A program made the position numbers and the translations under genes. This document shows positions 34,782 to 46,374 of a DNA stretch of 64,000 bases, one piece after another (position 1 is the first letter of the stretch; the number at the start of each line of letters is the position of its first letter). Below the pieces are notes generated by a model. The model was not told where the DNA came from. It did no database searches and was given only the letters and a program-made list of their open reading frames with translations. The DNA lies in assembly GCA_011109175.1 (NCBI GenBank), contig RDEW01000005.1:802335-866334 (forward strand). Reading direction: 5' to 3'. The stretch comes from Dicyema japonicum. Lineage: Eukaryota; Dicyemida; Rhombozoa; Dicyemidae.

Positions 34782-36140
34782 CAGTCCGACCCGAATTGGG
34801 GCACCAAGTGCCCAAAAAGCGGGGGTGCCCCAAAAACAGGGGTTTAATAAAACAGATTTTAAACATAAAAAAATCAATTTTAGAAAATAATCAGTTAATT
34901 TATCCCAGTTATCCTTTTACTTCTTGCATTTTTCATAAAATTAAGTCGAAAATCGTAAAATTCTTTGAGCATTTCAGGAGATATGTAAAAATTTTCTTCT
35001 CTAACTGATCAAGAGAATCTTGCGTTTCTCTTAGAATTGTTTCCATGTTATTGTTTTCTAGACCTTCGTTGTAAATATTATCAACGAATTCGTCACTTTC
35101 CCCATTCAATGTTTCGTTTACGGCATTGTTGATCATTTCTTCTGTAATGGTATCTTCAATTTTTACGGAACCACGAATCTTTTCAATTTGATTCCAACAA
35201 TTAAATATTAAACTTGGATCAAGTTTTTCCCAGCTTTTAGAAATTAGCAGAATTACATGACGAAGGTTTATTTTGTTTATCAACCGTTTGAATTCATCAT
35301 CCTCCTCAAAACACAAATACTGAATCAGATAATTTGAGTAATAATCTTGATAATTCCCATATCCAATCGTTGCAAATACGGTTTTGTATTTTTTGGCAAA
35401 AATAAAAACTCAATATTAGAGCATTCAATAGTTTTATGACATCCCGCATTATCAAGCAATATTAATACTTTTCTGTTGATTGCATAAAATCTTTCATTTA
35501 TCCGAGTCAACCAGCTCATAAAAATATTTCCAGTCATCCAGCATTTTAAATCTGTCAAGCCAGCCGTTTGAAGCTTTGAAAGTATTAAATCCAATTTTTG
35601 TAGCCGTATATAAAGCAATTTTCTTTATGAAAGGACCTGATATTGGAACCTTATCTTCGCGTAGTTTATGAAATATTTCAAAAACTTGATTATTGAATTT
35701 AGATTTCTCACAATAAGGCATAGTTTCCTCATCCGTGTTTATAGTACCTTGTTCAAGAAAAGGCACAATTGTTTTTTTTATTCGCGAAATCATGCCTTTA
35801 CTAATTTTGTATTTTTTAAATATCTGTCTTTCAGATAATTTGTTCTTCAATATCAATTTAGCAATCGTTAATTTTGTTTCGTAGTTGATAACCATTCACA
35901 CAGAAAATGTAAATAAACGTGTAAATTAAAATTATATATTTATTAATAAAATATAATTTTATTTACTTATAATTTCATTTCCCACAATTTTATAGTGCCC
36001 CAAAATTTCCATATTTTTTATCGATTTTTCATTTTACTCTGCCAAAATGTTGGCCAATAAAAAAATGCCCAAAAATGCGGGGTGCCCCAAAATCCGAGGG
36101 TACCCCACCCCTGGGGTCTGCCCAATTCGGGGTCTGACTG
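34782..36140 (-). mobile_element. pogo/Tigger-type DNA transposon, internally deleted, with TIRs and TA duplication
   Basis: The element is bounded by TA|CAGTCCGACCC...GAATTGG and its inverted copy GGGGTCTGACTG|TA, the TA target duplication of Tc1/mariner-pogo elements. Inner GGTGCCCC-rich subterminal repeats mirror each other. The transposase runs on the minus strand. The N-terminal CENPB/pogo helix-turn-helix is at 35494-35895 (ISKGMISRIK, ASNGWLDRFK). The DDE part at 35325-35618 has VLILLDNAGCHKT and LDMGII, which hold the second and third acidic residues. A C-terminal region follows at 34933-35316. The block with the first catalytic Asp is missing near 35.53 kb, so this copy could move only in trans. 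Confidence 0.88.
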
Positions 36141-36144
36141 TATT

Positions 36145-36490
36145 GTATTATGATCACGAGGACGAATCTTACAAATAGCGATTGGGTATATAGCTTTTGA
36201 TCTCTCAATTCCAGGATCTAGAGAAGTCATACGATAAAAGAATCTGAAGGAGTAGGTTAAGCATCATGGTAAGTCATTCTTTACATTTTCTGAAAGAAGT
36301 CACTGGGACTGCGCAGAGAATATTTGTTGCCGTGAAGGAACTTCACATAATTATCGACCAAATTGGGCAGTGGGATTTTTAATTATTTATTTTTTTTAAT
36401 TTTTATAGAAATAATTAAAAAAATAGATTATTATTTAATTCAAAAAGTAAATAACTAACATTTTTAGAACACTACCATGAATTATCTTCA
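36145..36490. other. intergenic, nothing recognised
   Basis: AT-rich. Confidence 0.35.
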
Positions 36491-36494
36491 TAGT

Positions 36495-36700
36495 GAAAAT
36501 TTATTATTTGCCGGCTTATTAAGCAGATTCCATCTGAGTAAAAAGGGGAATAGTTATGACTACACTACTCCGAGGGACCAGTGGAAAACATATCTCGTGT
36601 ATTTATATTAAGGGGGACCACCCTATTAGTAGAGGATGCTAATGGTGCTTTAGATTTTTCGGATCGGATGAGAGTCGGTGATTGTTCCGTCACTGAAATT
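36495..36700 (+). repeat. SINE-3 repeat, copy 1
   Basis: The phrase AAAATTTATTATTTGCCGGCTT...GGAATAGTTATG...CTCCGAGGGACCAGT...GACCACC recurs in the same order at 37.69 kb. The two copies are about 70-75% identical by eye. There is no coding motif and no clear tRNA head. Confidence 0.55.
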
Positions 36701-37149
36701 GATGTTGTGGGTCTCGTCGGAAATCATGAAAAAATTATACTCAGAAATGATTCCATCCGTGGAAGAATCGACTAAATGGGAATAAATATTGAGTTGAATT
36801 TTTTTTCCAAATCTTAATGACTCATTAACTTTTTTTGTTTTCAGGATTCGATAAATTTTTAATATTCCTCAGTGGTGATTGATCCATTCAAATCCAAAAT
36901 TTTAAACTCTGATTAAGAGAGGAATTAATAGATCTTTTTGCAGAATTTTTGGCAAATTCTAAGATTAGAGAAGTTTCCAAAATTGTGTAATTCGATCTCA
37001 GATAATCTTGTACTTTCCAACGCCATATCTTGTTGAGAAAGAATTCAGCTCACTTATTTATTGAGCAATGTGCGAAATAAATGTAAAGTTTGTGTGGTGA
37101 ATTGACTTTATTTGTCGAATCAAGCTTGATATTAAAAAAACAATGCACT

Positions 37150-37200
37150 TTCCGAGCTATCGCTCCCCTCAGGCAGAACACACACTTTAAGCAAAAAAAA
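37150..37200 (-). mobile_element. SINE-1 / LINE-A tail fragment
   Basis: CGAGCTATCGCTCCCCTCAG-like sequence followed by ACACACTTTA resembles the 3' tail of SINE-1 on the minus strand. It is very short. Confidence 0.35.
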
Positions 37201-37220
37201 GTTTCATAGACTCAGTGTTT

Positions 37221-37478
37221 TTATTCAGCCATTGGAGATCGGGACCGTTTCGTTTCAATCGCCTTTGAAATTTCTGGAACGGTTGGTAAAGGAGTGGTTA
37301 ACGAAATTGGGAATGCGATTGCAGCCCCACATACAAAGATGATTTCACAGTGCTTGTAAATGGTCATCCTTCCCCTTAATGCCCACTGTCCCTTCGCAGC
37401 TGGAGATGATTTATTATTAACGTCTGTATCTGCTTCCATGCATTTATTAAAAATGTCAATGATTTGAGTAAAAATCAA
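37221..37478 (-). CDS. unrecognised hydrophobic C-terminal ORF (weakly sideroflexin-like)
   Basis: The open frame has a hydrophobic helix CEIIFVCGAAIAFPISL followed by PTVPEISKAIETKRSR and a TAA stop. The order 'basic LRGR, helix, FPISL, EI' faintly recalls the C-terminus of mitochondrial sideroflexins, but no upstream exons could be joined. It could be a gene fragment. Confidence 0.3.
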   Translation of the reverse strand: MIFTQIIDIFNKCMEADTDVNNKSSPAAKGQWALRGRMTIYKHCEIIFVCGAAIAFPISLTTPLPTVPEISKAIETKRSRSPMAE

Positions 37479-37689
37479 CTTTGTAAGTATAATTCACGAG
37501 GAGCTGCTCTATACATTGACCTGAACTCAAAACTATTCATTGTCTCAAGAAGCTTGGACATCTGGCAACATTAAAGCCATGACGTACGTGAGACCAGTGC
37601 CTTCTTCAGTTGACCTCGTTTTTCGCCAGAGAGGCAACACTATTGATTACGTCGGCGGCACCATGTGACTTATTAAAGCTTTTTTAATA

Positions 37690-37885
37690 AAAATTTATTA
37701 TATGCCGGCTTTTCGAGTAGATTTCCATCGCAGTCCTAAGGGAGAATAGTTATGGCTGCGGTATTCCGAGGGACCAGTCAAAAATTAAGCCATGTGATTC
37801 TTCAAGGAAAACCACCTCATTCAACGATCTACTGAAGTAGAGGGATGGTAATGATTTTTTTCGATATTTTCGGATTGGATGACAA
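37690..37885 (+). repeat. SINE-3 repeat, copy 2
   Basis: Collinear with 36.50-36.70 kb (TTTATTATATGCCGGCTTTT...GAATAGTTATGGC...TTCCGAGGGACCAGT...AACCACCT). It lies about 540 bp upstream of the RUFY-like gene 1. Confidence 0.55.
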
Positions 37886-38422
37886 CATTTCAAACGATCC
37901 CTCACAATTGGGTTCGGCATTCGTCAAAAGAAGTTCTTTCATATTGAGAATCCATTCTCAAAACCTACGGACACACTAACACCGTTTGTAAAGTATGTCT
38001 CTACCGCGTGGAGATTCGCGTAGTGAGTACATTATGTTTGCTATCCCTCAAAATGTATGAAGCTTTTTTGAAGCCGATCTTCAACTATAACTCGGGCACA
38101 GAAGAATCTTAATGTTATAATATGTTGGATTCGTTACAAATAGAACAACTTCAATCCTTCTTATGACTGAAGTGCCAGAAATTTAGTCATGCTAGACGCT
38201 TCTTTGAAAATGTTAAACGCCTAATAAGAACGTAGGAAAAGTAGGACATCATGTTACGTTGATCAGATCATTTACCAATCGAACATCAATTCTAGAAATA
38301 TCCAAATCATTTGGTGTATCAGGGTCAACGTCACATTTAATAATTTAAACATTTTTAAAATTAATAATATTTTAATAAAAATAAATATAATTTATTAATG
38401 TCATATTTAAACTTTAAGTTGA

Positions 38423-40450
38423 ATGACAGAAAATAATATATTCGCTGCCCTAAAATTAGCCATAAATGAGTTACTCTCAGAGTCCGTTCCTATCAATGTT
38501 GAATTTGACATTGAAAACTGCAAAACCATGCGGCTTATAAATATCCTCGAGCATTATTTCTACTACGGACTCAAGAGCATTAGAAATTTAATCTACAGCA
38601 TTCGAGAAGTCCTCTCTAAATATGAAGAAGGGAGTAGCGCGTTTGAGATAATTCAGAATCTCTCCAACCTGAAGTACTAATAATCTTTATCTAGCACTCC
38701 CTTCGCCCAATTTCGAGCCTTCATAATGATCTCCCTTTTAAAGAAGCAGCTTTCATTTTTCTACCAAATTTTGATTTCTTCAGGAAAAATTTCACAGTTT
38801 GTTTATTCTTTACTTTCAGTCCTTCCCTTTACGAAAGCTACGCCGTTTGATGACACAAGAGGCTGAGTTGTTAGACGTCATCATGCAGTCACTGTCCTGT
38901 GTGGACTTTACTCTGGCCATCAACGAAATGGACTTGAATTATAAAGTCACTTTTTGACCCACTTTTCAGCTGAAACCAATCGATTATTCATATTTTATGA
39001 ATATTAACAATTCCGGCATAAATCCGGCCAATTTGGTTTTGAGTGACTCCGAGGACAGCTCACGGAAAATAATGAATATTCTGAGTCAGAAGGACTATTT
39101 GGAAGACCGGATAAAAACCTTGGAGTAAATTTGAATTTGAGACTCTTTAAGACTGGAAGCTTTAAAATTGAAGGAAACGATCAAAATCAGCTCGATCCGA
39201 CTGGAGAAATGTTCCAAGAAGGAGGAGACCATAAGGAAGATTGTGGCAGCGAGCGAACGGACATGATGGATTTCGTAGTCCAACGAAGACGATTATCGAA
39301 ACTTTTAAAAATATTATCGCGGTTCTCACTAAACGCTGATTTTTAGAATGAAACGGCCTACTCGAACGAACAGATAACAAAGTTCCATCGACAGCTTGTC
39401 GCCTGTCAAAAAGAGCTCAAAGAAAGCAGGGCACAGAACTCGGTAAGGATTTCTGAGTTGTACAACCTCATCCTAAATGACCTCATTTATTGATGACTTT
39501 TATTCGCTTTACTTCAGATTATGGAAAATGACAAGAATACCGCCGAAGAAGCTCTCAAAAATCAAACTAATGTGATCATCAGACAGGGGGGTCAGATCAT
39601 GGAATTGAAGAATGAAGTCATCAGTACTGCCAACGAAATTGAATCCCTCAAGGCTGACTTGATCGAAAGAAATAAAACCATTGAAGTCTAAAATGTGCTT
39701 CTTTCAGATTTTTGAAGAATCAAGGCGGGCCCAAGAGGATGAAATTAAAGGCTTAGAAGCTGGGATCGCCGAATTATCAGCTTCCGCCCAAAATAAGGAG
39801 ATTTTGTAGCCTTTGATGTTATTCCGAAGGATCAAACAGTTGAAGCAAGAGCTCGAGATAATTGTCGAGAAGATCATCAACGCAGACAAGAAACTAGCCT
39901 TAGAACTCGAATCCAAGTAATCATGAGATTCAAGCTAGACAAACCACGAATGCTTTATATGAACAAGCAAAAAACGAAAATATTAACCTCCAACGGAACC
40001 TCGAGCTCTGTGAGGCCACCAATGTCAGTCTTAAAAGGGAGGTTGCTCGACTGTCTCCATTTGAAGAAGTATTCTTGATTCTCACCCCCTTAGGAGCTGA
40101 ATTCACTAAGGGAGAAATATGATAGCTTATTGGACACGCATAGGAGGAAAGAAGCGGCATTGGTCGCTTTGGGGGGAAAGCTAAAGTCCCACAACCTCAA
40201 AATGGATGAAATGAATGATAGCACTTTGCTAAAGTCAGACTGGACTGATGATACCAAGCAGACGAGTTGCACGTTGTGTGAGGACCAGTTTACGTTGTCA
40301 AAGAGGAAAGTAGTAGCTTGGTTATTATAGCATCACTGTCGACGTTGTGGGTTTGTGTTTTGTAGTGAGTGCACTAACCATCGAGTCAGCCTGACCTCCT
40401 TTGCCAAGCCCGTCAGAATCTGTGACACTTGCTTTAGGTCTCTGACTTAG
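38423..40450 (+). CDS. RUFY-like protein 1 (RUN domain, coiled coil, FYVE finger)
   Basis: RUFY proteins act as endosomal effectors: the RUN domain binds small GTPases or motors, and the FYVE finger binds phosphatidylinositol 3-phosphate. The N-terminal RUN domain starts NIFAALKLAINELL. It continues with TPFAQFRAFIMISLLKKQL after a 21-nt intron (38674-38694). A long coiled coil follows (38.9-40.1 kb), then DWTDDTKQTSCTLC and the FYVE core KRKHHCRRCGFVFCSEC...RICDTC. About ten introns are present. Most are 21-27 nt; one is 75 nt in the coiled coil. One-base frame breaks near 38,845 and 39,262 are shown by comparison with the paralog at 46.4-48.5 kb. Length of about 560 residues fits the family. 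Start ATG at 38423. Confidence 0.88.
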
Positions 40451-40459
40451 TTTTTAATA

Positions 40460-41700
40460 TTTTTGAGTATAAATCTACTTTTATTGAACTCTTCTATTTT
40501 GTTCTTATTTGCATGTCTCTGAATGTCCTCATTAGAGGTACCTTATGTCCCCCTTAACTGAAATAGTTAAGACGCTACCTACCAGGATGAATGATTCCGT
40601 TCTGCTCTTCACCTTCTTTAAATTCCAAGAAACGCCTTGTCGGCATCCAAGAAAGATCTACTTTTCTCTATTTCACTGAAAGGTCACCCACAATGGGGGA
40701 TATGGATTGACGTGATGTTTGGAGAGAATGTGTTTCACTTAACCATGGAAATTTATTCTCTTTGTAGACCCTTCCCTTATAACTTTTGTTCTGAAAAATC
40801 CGCAGAAAACAATGGTCGCGGTTTTCCGCGTTTTCGTAAAAATACCAGAAAACTCATTTATGCAGAAATCGTACGTGTGGAAAAAAGATCAATCAGCCAT
40901 TAAAGATGACACCCCGATTGAGTCCTCTCGGACATTTTGGAAACACTTTTCGAAAATGGTGAGTCCGCAATTGGTCCATTCGAGGACAGTCTTTAGGTTG
41001 TTAAAAGTTGGGAGCTCCCAAATCCTTCTTTTGTGATATTCATTCGATCAATATTGCACAAGTTTGTTAAATAACTCAGCCTAACTAACTTGTAGGTGAG
41101 GTTAAGTAACCGCGGGAAATACCGGTCGTCCCCAAAGATTGATGAAGTTGACAGACGGAAACATATAAGTTAGGACACTTAAAAAGGTGATTTGCTGTCA
41201 TCTCTGAGGGAGCCAAATAGAACAAGGGACATTTTTCAAATAGTCTAGTGTATACACGTATGCTTATTTATTTTATTTAAGGAAATTCGAGGTCACCTAA
41301 AAGAAAGACGAAGAAAAGGTCAACCTAGTCTCCCAATCATGATATCATGAGTTTAAGGTGCTCTGTTTGCCCGTTGTAGATCGGAAACGTCTCCTCTCGA
41401 ACTTTTATTCAATTTTCTGAGCCGATCGATTTTCTTCACAAATACTGTAAAATGAATCGGATTTCCATCTTAACAGAAAACACAGAGAAAACCAGCTCCA
41501 CTCCACATCTATGGAAATTCCTGCTTGGGATTTCACTAAACGATGGTTTTTAGTAAAGCGGATTGGGTCTTTCGAATCTCGAAGTGCGAATCTCCACGTG
41601 ACGGAGACGTATTCCACAGTTGGAGCGATTGTTTCTAATAGTATATTGGTAAATAGAATATTTTGGATTAAAAAATATAAATTAATAAATTAAATATTTA
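40460..41700. other. intergenic; SINE-2-like patch and unassigned exons
   Basis: A GGCATCCAAGAAAGATCT phrase at about 40,640 resembles SINE-2. An open frame at 40812-40960 ends at a perfect AAAATG|GTGAGT splice-like site. Another at 41511-41650 contains KRIGSFESRSANLHVTETYS, with a faint likeness to the N-terminus of ERGIC proteins. Neither can be joined to a gene. Confidence 0.3.
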
Positions 41701-41710
41701 AATTTATTTA

Positions 41711-42336
41711 ATGTCGTGGGGATTCTCGTTGATATTTTTAACATTGTTTTTGGTACTTTACTTTAAAATAAAAAAGACATTGACTTCCACTGTCACTGTT
41801 TTGCACGTGGGGTATCGTTCATGCTCAGAAAAGACGTCCAGTCAACTTGGAAAAATATCATATTTACAAGAAAGTGACATGGCCAGCACGGAAATCAACA
41901 TAAATGTCGCGTGTCTATTAATTTTAGTTGATTGACGACTTTGATTCCCCACTTTGTCTCGATTATCAGAGTTCTGGTGGAAACCTAACTTCTTACCTTG
42001 TCCGACCGGATGGGGGATGTGCTGAGGGGATAAATTTCCGTTTAACGGTATCAACCGGAATTGTGACCCACCGTGACTTCTAAATATGACTGTGAGCCGT
42101 CATCAGCGATGATCTTCCATTATACGGATGGGGGAAAGTAAGAATAGGTGGTCAGTTTAGGCCTCAGGTTGCCTTATATTTGGAGAAGAAGAAACTACGA
42201 GATGAGGAGAGACTGAGAAATCCACCCGATGAGAGATCATTCTTTCAAAAATATGTGAGTTTGTTATTATTTTTAGTGGCTCTACATTGTCCCCCCACTA
42301 ATCTTTGTTGTTGTTTCTAATGTTATTAATGGATGA
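41711..42336 (+). CDS. EMC10: ER membrane protein complex subunit 10
   Basis: EMC10 is a lumenal or single-pass part of the complex that inserts tail-anchored and multipass proteins in the ER. A signal peptide (MSWGFSLIFLTLFL) starts the protein. It is followed by the beta-rich domain (NLTSYLV, FRLTVSTGIVTHP), where the THP match to animal EMC10 appears only after removing intron 42073-42096. Next comes the linker FRPQVALYLEKKKLRDEERL, then NPPDERSFFQKYW joined across intron 42255-42276 to the membrane helix LYIVPPLIFVVVSNV and a TGA stop. Introns 41906-41927 and possibly 41753-41776 complete the set; all are 22-24 nt. Around 180 residues. The frame is intact with these introns removed. Confidence 0.88.
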
Positions 42337-42339
42337 CTG

Positions 42340-43500
42340 CTTATTAAGACTATTATTTGGCTTTTTTATTTTTCAATATTCCAAATATGTGGAAGTTGCA
42401 CGTGTTCGTCTGAATGGCTGTTAAACATTCCCCCTTTTAAAGGAGTTAACTGTAAATTTATTTCCCCACATCCACAATTTCTTTGGATGAGGTTTCACTG
42501 AACGCGTCAGGATCATGGGATTTTTGGTTTGGTTTTATCCTTTGTCCTTGGAATTCTTTCATTCCACATCCGAGTCGGTCGTCTCTTTTCTTCCGGCATT
42601 CGAGGGGATGTCTTTGAAACCAGTCCGTAAGCTGAACAGGTTCGCATTATTAAGCCGAGTGGTTACCCGATTGAGGTGGTGACGTACCCTTATTGCATGA
42701 TATGTTTACCTTTCCTCACAGTGGACGAAAGTCACGTCATCTTTAATGTGAGCATGGACGATGTGATGGACTCAGGAAACATCAAAACTTGAAGTTCTGA
42801 GCCGGGTTAGACTATACTAATAATCGTCGAAAGGGAGGGAGCCAACGAACGGTTCCATACTGAGTAGTTGAGACAGTCGCATGTTGATGGAACCCCTATA
42901 AACTCGTATTGTGCTAAAAAGAACCTTCGGAAAGTGTCTATTGATGTCTGTAGGTCTTACTAAAACACCAAGTCAATGAAAGCTGTGAGCTTTTTTTCTG
43001 TGTAATCAGACAGTCCCATAGGAGCAATGGAAGACAATGGCACTCTGAGCGTGTTGTTTATGTATAGTTTATTCCGATATTTTGTTTTAATTGCTGTCAC
43101 TGCGTAAAACCCTGGTTCACGCAAAAAAGTTGTCGGAAATGAATAAGGCTATGGTGACGATCTTAGGGTGTCTCACAAAGACTTTATGCCAGAACACAGG
43201 CAGAGTTGTTGTTTCAAACGTACTTTTTAGGTAACCATCATTTGCGATCTCAATCAGCTGATCTTACACGGATAAACTAGATTCGCCTGCTTGTTGACAA
43301 ATGTGTCTCCACACCCTATCAGTTTGTGTATCTTTTGTCGTTGGAAAAAAACACTCGAACTCATTTGAAAGCAAGGACAGATGATCGTGCACTAACCGGA
43401 GGAATGAAGGCTCAGTATCACCAAAATACCTGCCAATGTTTGAAACCCCCAGATTAGTTTAAATGCGGTATCTTGAAGGTAGTTATCATGTTCCCTGAAG
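42340..43500. other. intergenic, nothing firmly recognised
   Basis: The 43.0-43.5 kb part probably belongs to the decayed hAT element downstream. Scattered splice-like motifs at 42.6-42.8 kb could not be joined into a protein. Confidence 0.35.
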
Positions 43501-43504
43501 GGAC

Positions 43505-43900
43505 TGATTGAGAAGGTTGATTACATCACACAAATATGCCAATTTTGCGAGCCATACTTTGTTCATCCTTTTTGTCGACCACCTTATTTATGTGTGCAAG
43601 AGAAGACATCTGTGTCTGCATCAATCTCATCACAAAGCTGTTCAAATGGGCGCGAGTGATAGGCGTGTGCTTTGATGTGGTTAATAGCTTCAATAAGATC
43701 ATTCAATACACTATCAAATTCCGGTGAAATTTTTCCGCTTGCCAACATCTCCCTATGAAGGATACAATGCGAGGATTTACTGTCAGGTGCAACTTCCTTA
43801 ATCATAGTAGTCAAACAGCCAATCGTCCAGTCATGGCAGTAGCTCTGTGCATATGTCGACACAAAGGTCAGTTCAGTTGTCCTGGCATAAATCATTCAGT
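43505..43900 (-). pseudogene. hAT (SCAND3/ZBED-type) transposase remnant
   Basis: The 103-codon minus frame at 43584-43895 reads EVAPDSKSSHCILHREMLAS, then EAINHIKAHAYHSRPFEQLC and DEIDADTD. These are the well-known strings of ZBED5/SCAND3-like hAT transposases. Nearby frames (43.0-43.58 kb) show further degraded pieces. Terminal repeats were not located. It is probably of the same family as the relic at 1.4-2.3 kb. Confidence 0.8.
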
Positions 43901-46370
43901 GAGCAATCTTCATTAACATCCAGACAAGGACATCGCACATAGCATTGCCAGCCAGCCGAGCAATCACAACACGGGGGTCGCAAGACAGTGACTAAGATTA
44001 CAAGGCGTATGACTAATCTTATGACAAATCGTACAAACTGAGATAAAGAACTTTAAAAACTGGAGACATGGCATAAATCGTGACTCGTCCTCACATTGTG
44101 CCAGATGCGGTGGATTCCAGTCTCAAAAAGTTGATCAGAGGAGACCAACGAAAAACGATATACAGACGATATTAGGCGAAATTGGAAAAACGCGGACAGC
44201 ATAGTCAGTTACGTCAAAGACAACACCAAATGTTTGAATGTCGAAAAGGCATAATGAACTAGCACTACCTGAGAAGGCCTCCTAGATCGACATTTTGGTG
44301 GTCAATGATAGGAGACTAAAGAAAGCGAGGAGTAATATAATGACGGGATAAAATTCCGTGGACGTTTTAGCAGTTGCTAGCACGGAAACGTCCATTTTCG
44401 TAAGTATGACGTTGTTGCGACGGAGTGTGGATTATTTTGGAGGTCTATACTCCAAGAATCTTGAGACTTGTTCCCCAGACATCCTCACAACAAGAATCCC
44501 TATACTATCTCAATTTACGAAGAATACTAGTTATGGTTGTTGAAGACAAATCAGGATGGACGACGTTTAGAATTACTGTCTGATTCACGTGGCTTTGTGA
44601 ACCTTACGTCAGATGACCCAAAGCTGCAATAAAACTTTTTTTAAACAAAAAACTGAGAGACTGTCTAAGTGAGGACTGACAAGTGCTAGAACCGATAGGA
44701 GGATTGTGAGGATCTGATCAATGGTTTCAGGAAGAGATCACAGATCCAGGACACACATAAAACTGGAAGAAACGTTCTGAAAAAAATTAAAAATGGGTCC
44801 AGGTGTGGAGTCCAAGCCTTATGGTAGGACTCAGATGTAATACCCTCCAGAAAACTCCTTCTCTAAAACCTAACTAGAACATAGCTAAAGAACATCAAGG
44901 ACTTTCCCATCCCCATGTTCAACTCCATTGATGAAGATCATCATATGACAACTCTTCCCCCTATAAATGAAGTGATGTCTGAGACCGTAGGGTGTGCGAT
45001 GAAAGTGGAAGAAACAGACCCACTGTTCCACCTTCTTTCAAAAACGGAATGGACTATTGGAAGGACAACCTCAGCCTCTTCCATGGATTAATTAGTTGTG
45101 ACTGCTTGTGATGGTTAACGAAGGATTGTAAGTCACTGGTTAATAAATAAAAATAAATAAAGGATTTTCAAATAAATAAAATAAATAAATTAAGGATTCA
45201 CCCCTTAGTTAGTGAATCTCTAAAGAAGTTTTCCGTTCATGTGAAAGACCCTTCCCTATTGAAACCTTAGTAAGGAGTACTGATACGCAGTTCATTAAAG
45301 GATTTCCCAGCTCTTGACTGTACGGCGAAAATATGAGAGTGGGTGGGATCTTGAGAAGAACAAAGATTTTGGGGTTACTAAGAAGAGCCAGGATCACCTG
45401 ATAACTGGGGTCCCTTCAAGTACGCAGGAAGGTGATTCATTATCTCTCCCAAACTTTCACTCTGTTCTCCACGAAGAGAATTAGAAACGCATAGAAGAGA
45501 TAATTTCAATTTACAATTTTAGAAGATGGTTTTTTTCCTGCGACCACAAACACCTCTACAAGACTATACGAACAAATTTGGACAATCAGTTTCATCGCTT
45601 TTTCTCTCTCCTGCCTTTATGAAGACCAACAGACGGGTCACTTTTTCACTTGTGCTGATTCGCCTTTGATTTCCGTGTCACATCAATTACACCTGACTGA
45701 TCTCTGTGAGCGTCCACTCTGGTTGTTACTTTCTTTGCTAGTCACCAGTTTAGAAAGTTTTAAGAGGATACTCTGCTAAGAGAAGTTTCGACTTTTTGAT
45801 TTAAAGTTTTTACAGTTTATTTGGAAATTGTTGGTTTTAAAGTTTTTTTATCTTGGAAATTATTGGGAGAGTAACAATTGATTCTGTTTAGTGTGAGGTA
45901 AGAAGACACAGGGTTTTTCCCTCGAATACACCGAGGAAGAAGATAACAATTATCAACTAATGCATCCAGTTCCCACTGTCACATAAACAGTCCTTCCAAT
46001 GTCACACAAGTCCACCTAGAACCAACATAAAAGGTAGAAGTCCATTCCTTGCAGGTTTGGAGCCCCTTCAGTCGAGCGATGGAGAGAAAATTATCCTTTT
46101 ATATGTCATCCTGGCACTGGCGCCACCTGAGACAGGTGAATCACATGCCACCACTCTATTAGAAAAAAGAAGAACATACGAAACAAACAGAAATCTTAAA
46201 TCAAGAACCCACATGCACCACAAATCATTTAGAAAAGTCGAAACATTTCCAAGCGTATTAGATTAAAAATCGGAGCAAATGAAATGTTTTGACAAAAATA
46301 TTTGACAGTCACCAAACAAAAATCCAGTAATAATCTTACATAAACTAAAAATACTAAAAAACAAATAAAT
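43901..46370. other. gene-poor stretch
   Basis: Open frames of about 60-70 codons (44358, 45209, 46057) have no motif. AT-rich spacer between the hAT remnant and RUFY-like gene 2. Confidence 0.35.
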
Positions 46371-46374
46371 AAAA

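Noticed and set aside
37221-37478. Sideroflexin C-terminus
   Set aside because: Similarity is limited to a helix and a few residues; no upstream exons could be joined. Left as an unnamed ORF.
41511-41650. N-terminal exon of an ERGIC family protein
   Set aside because: A short likeness to the LVK..DAF...ET...G..VS pattern, but no transmembrane or later domain follows, and part of the stretch recurs inverted at about 38.0 kb, suggesting a repeat.
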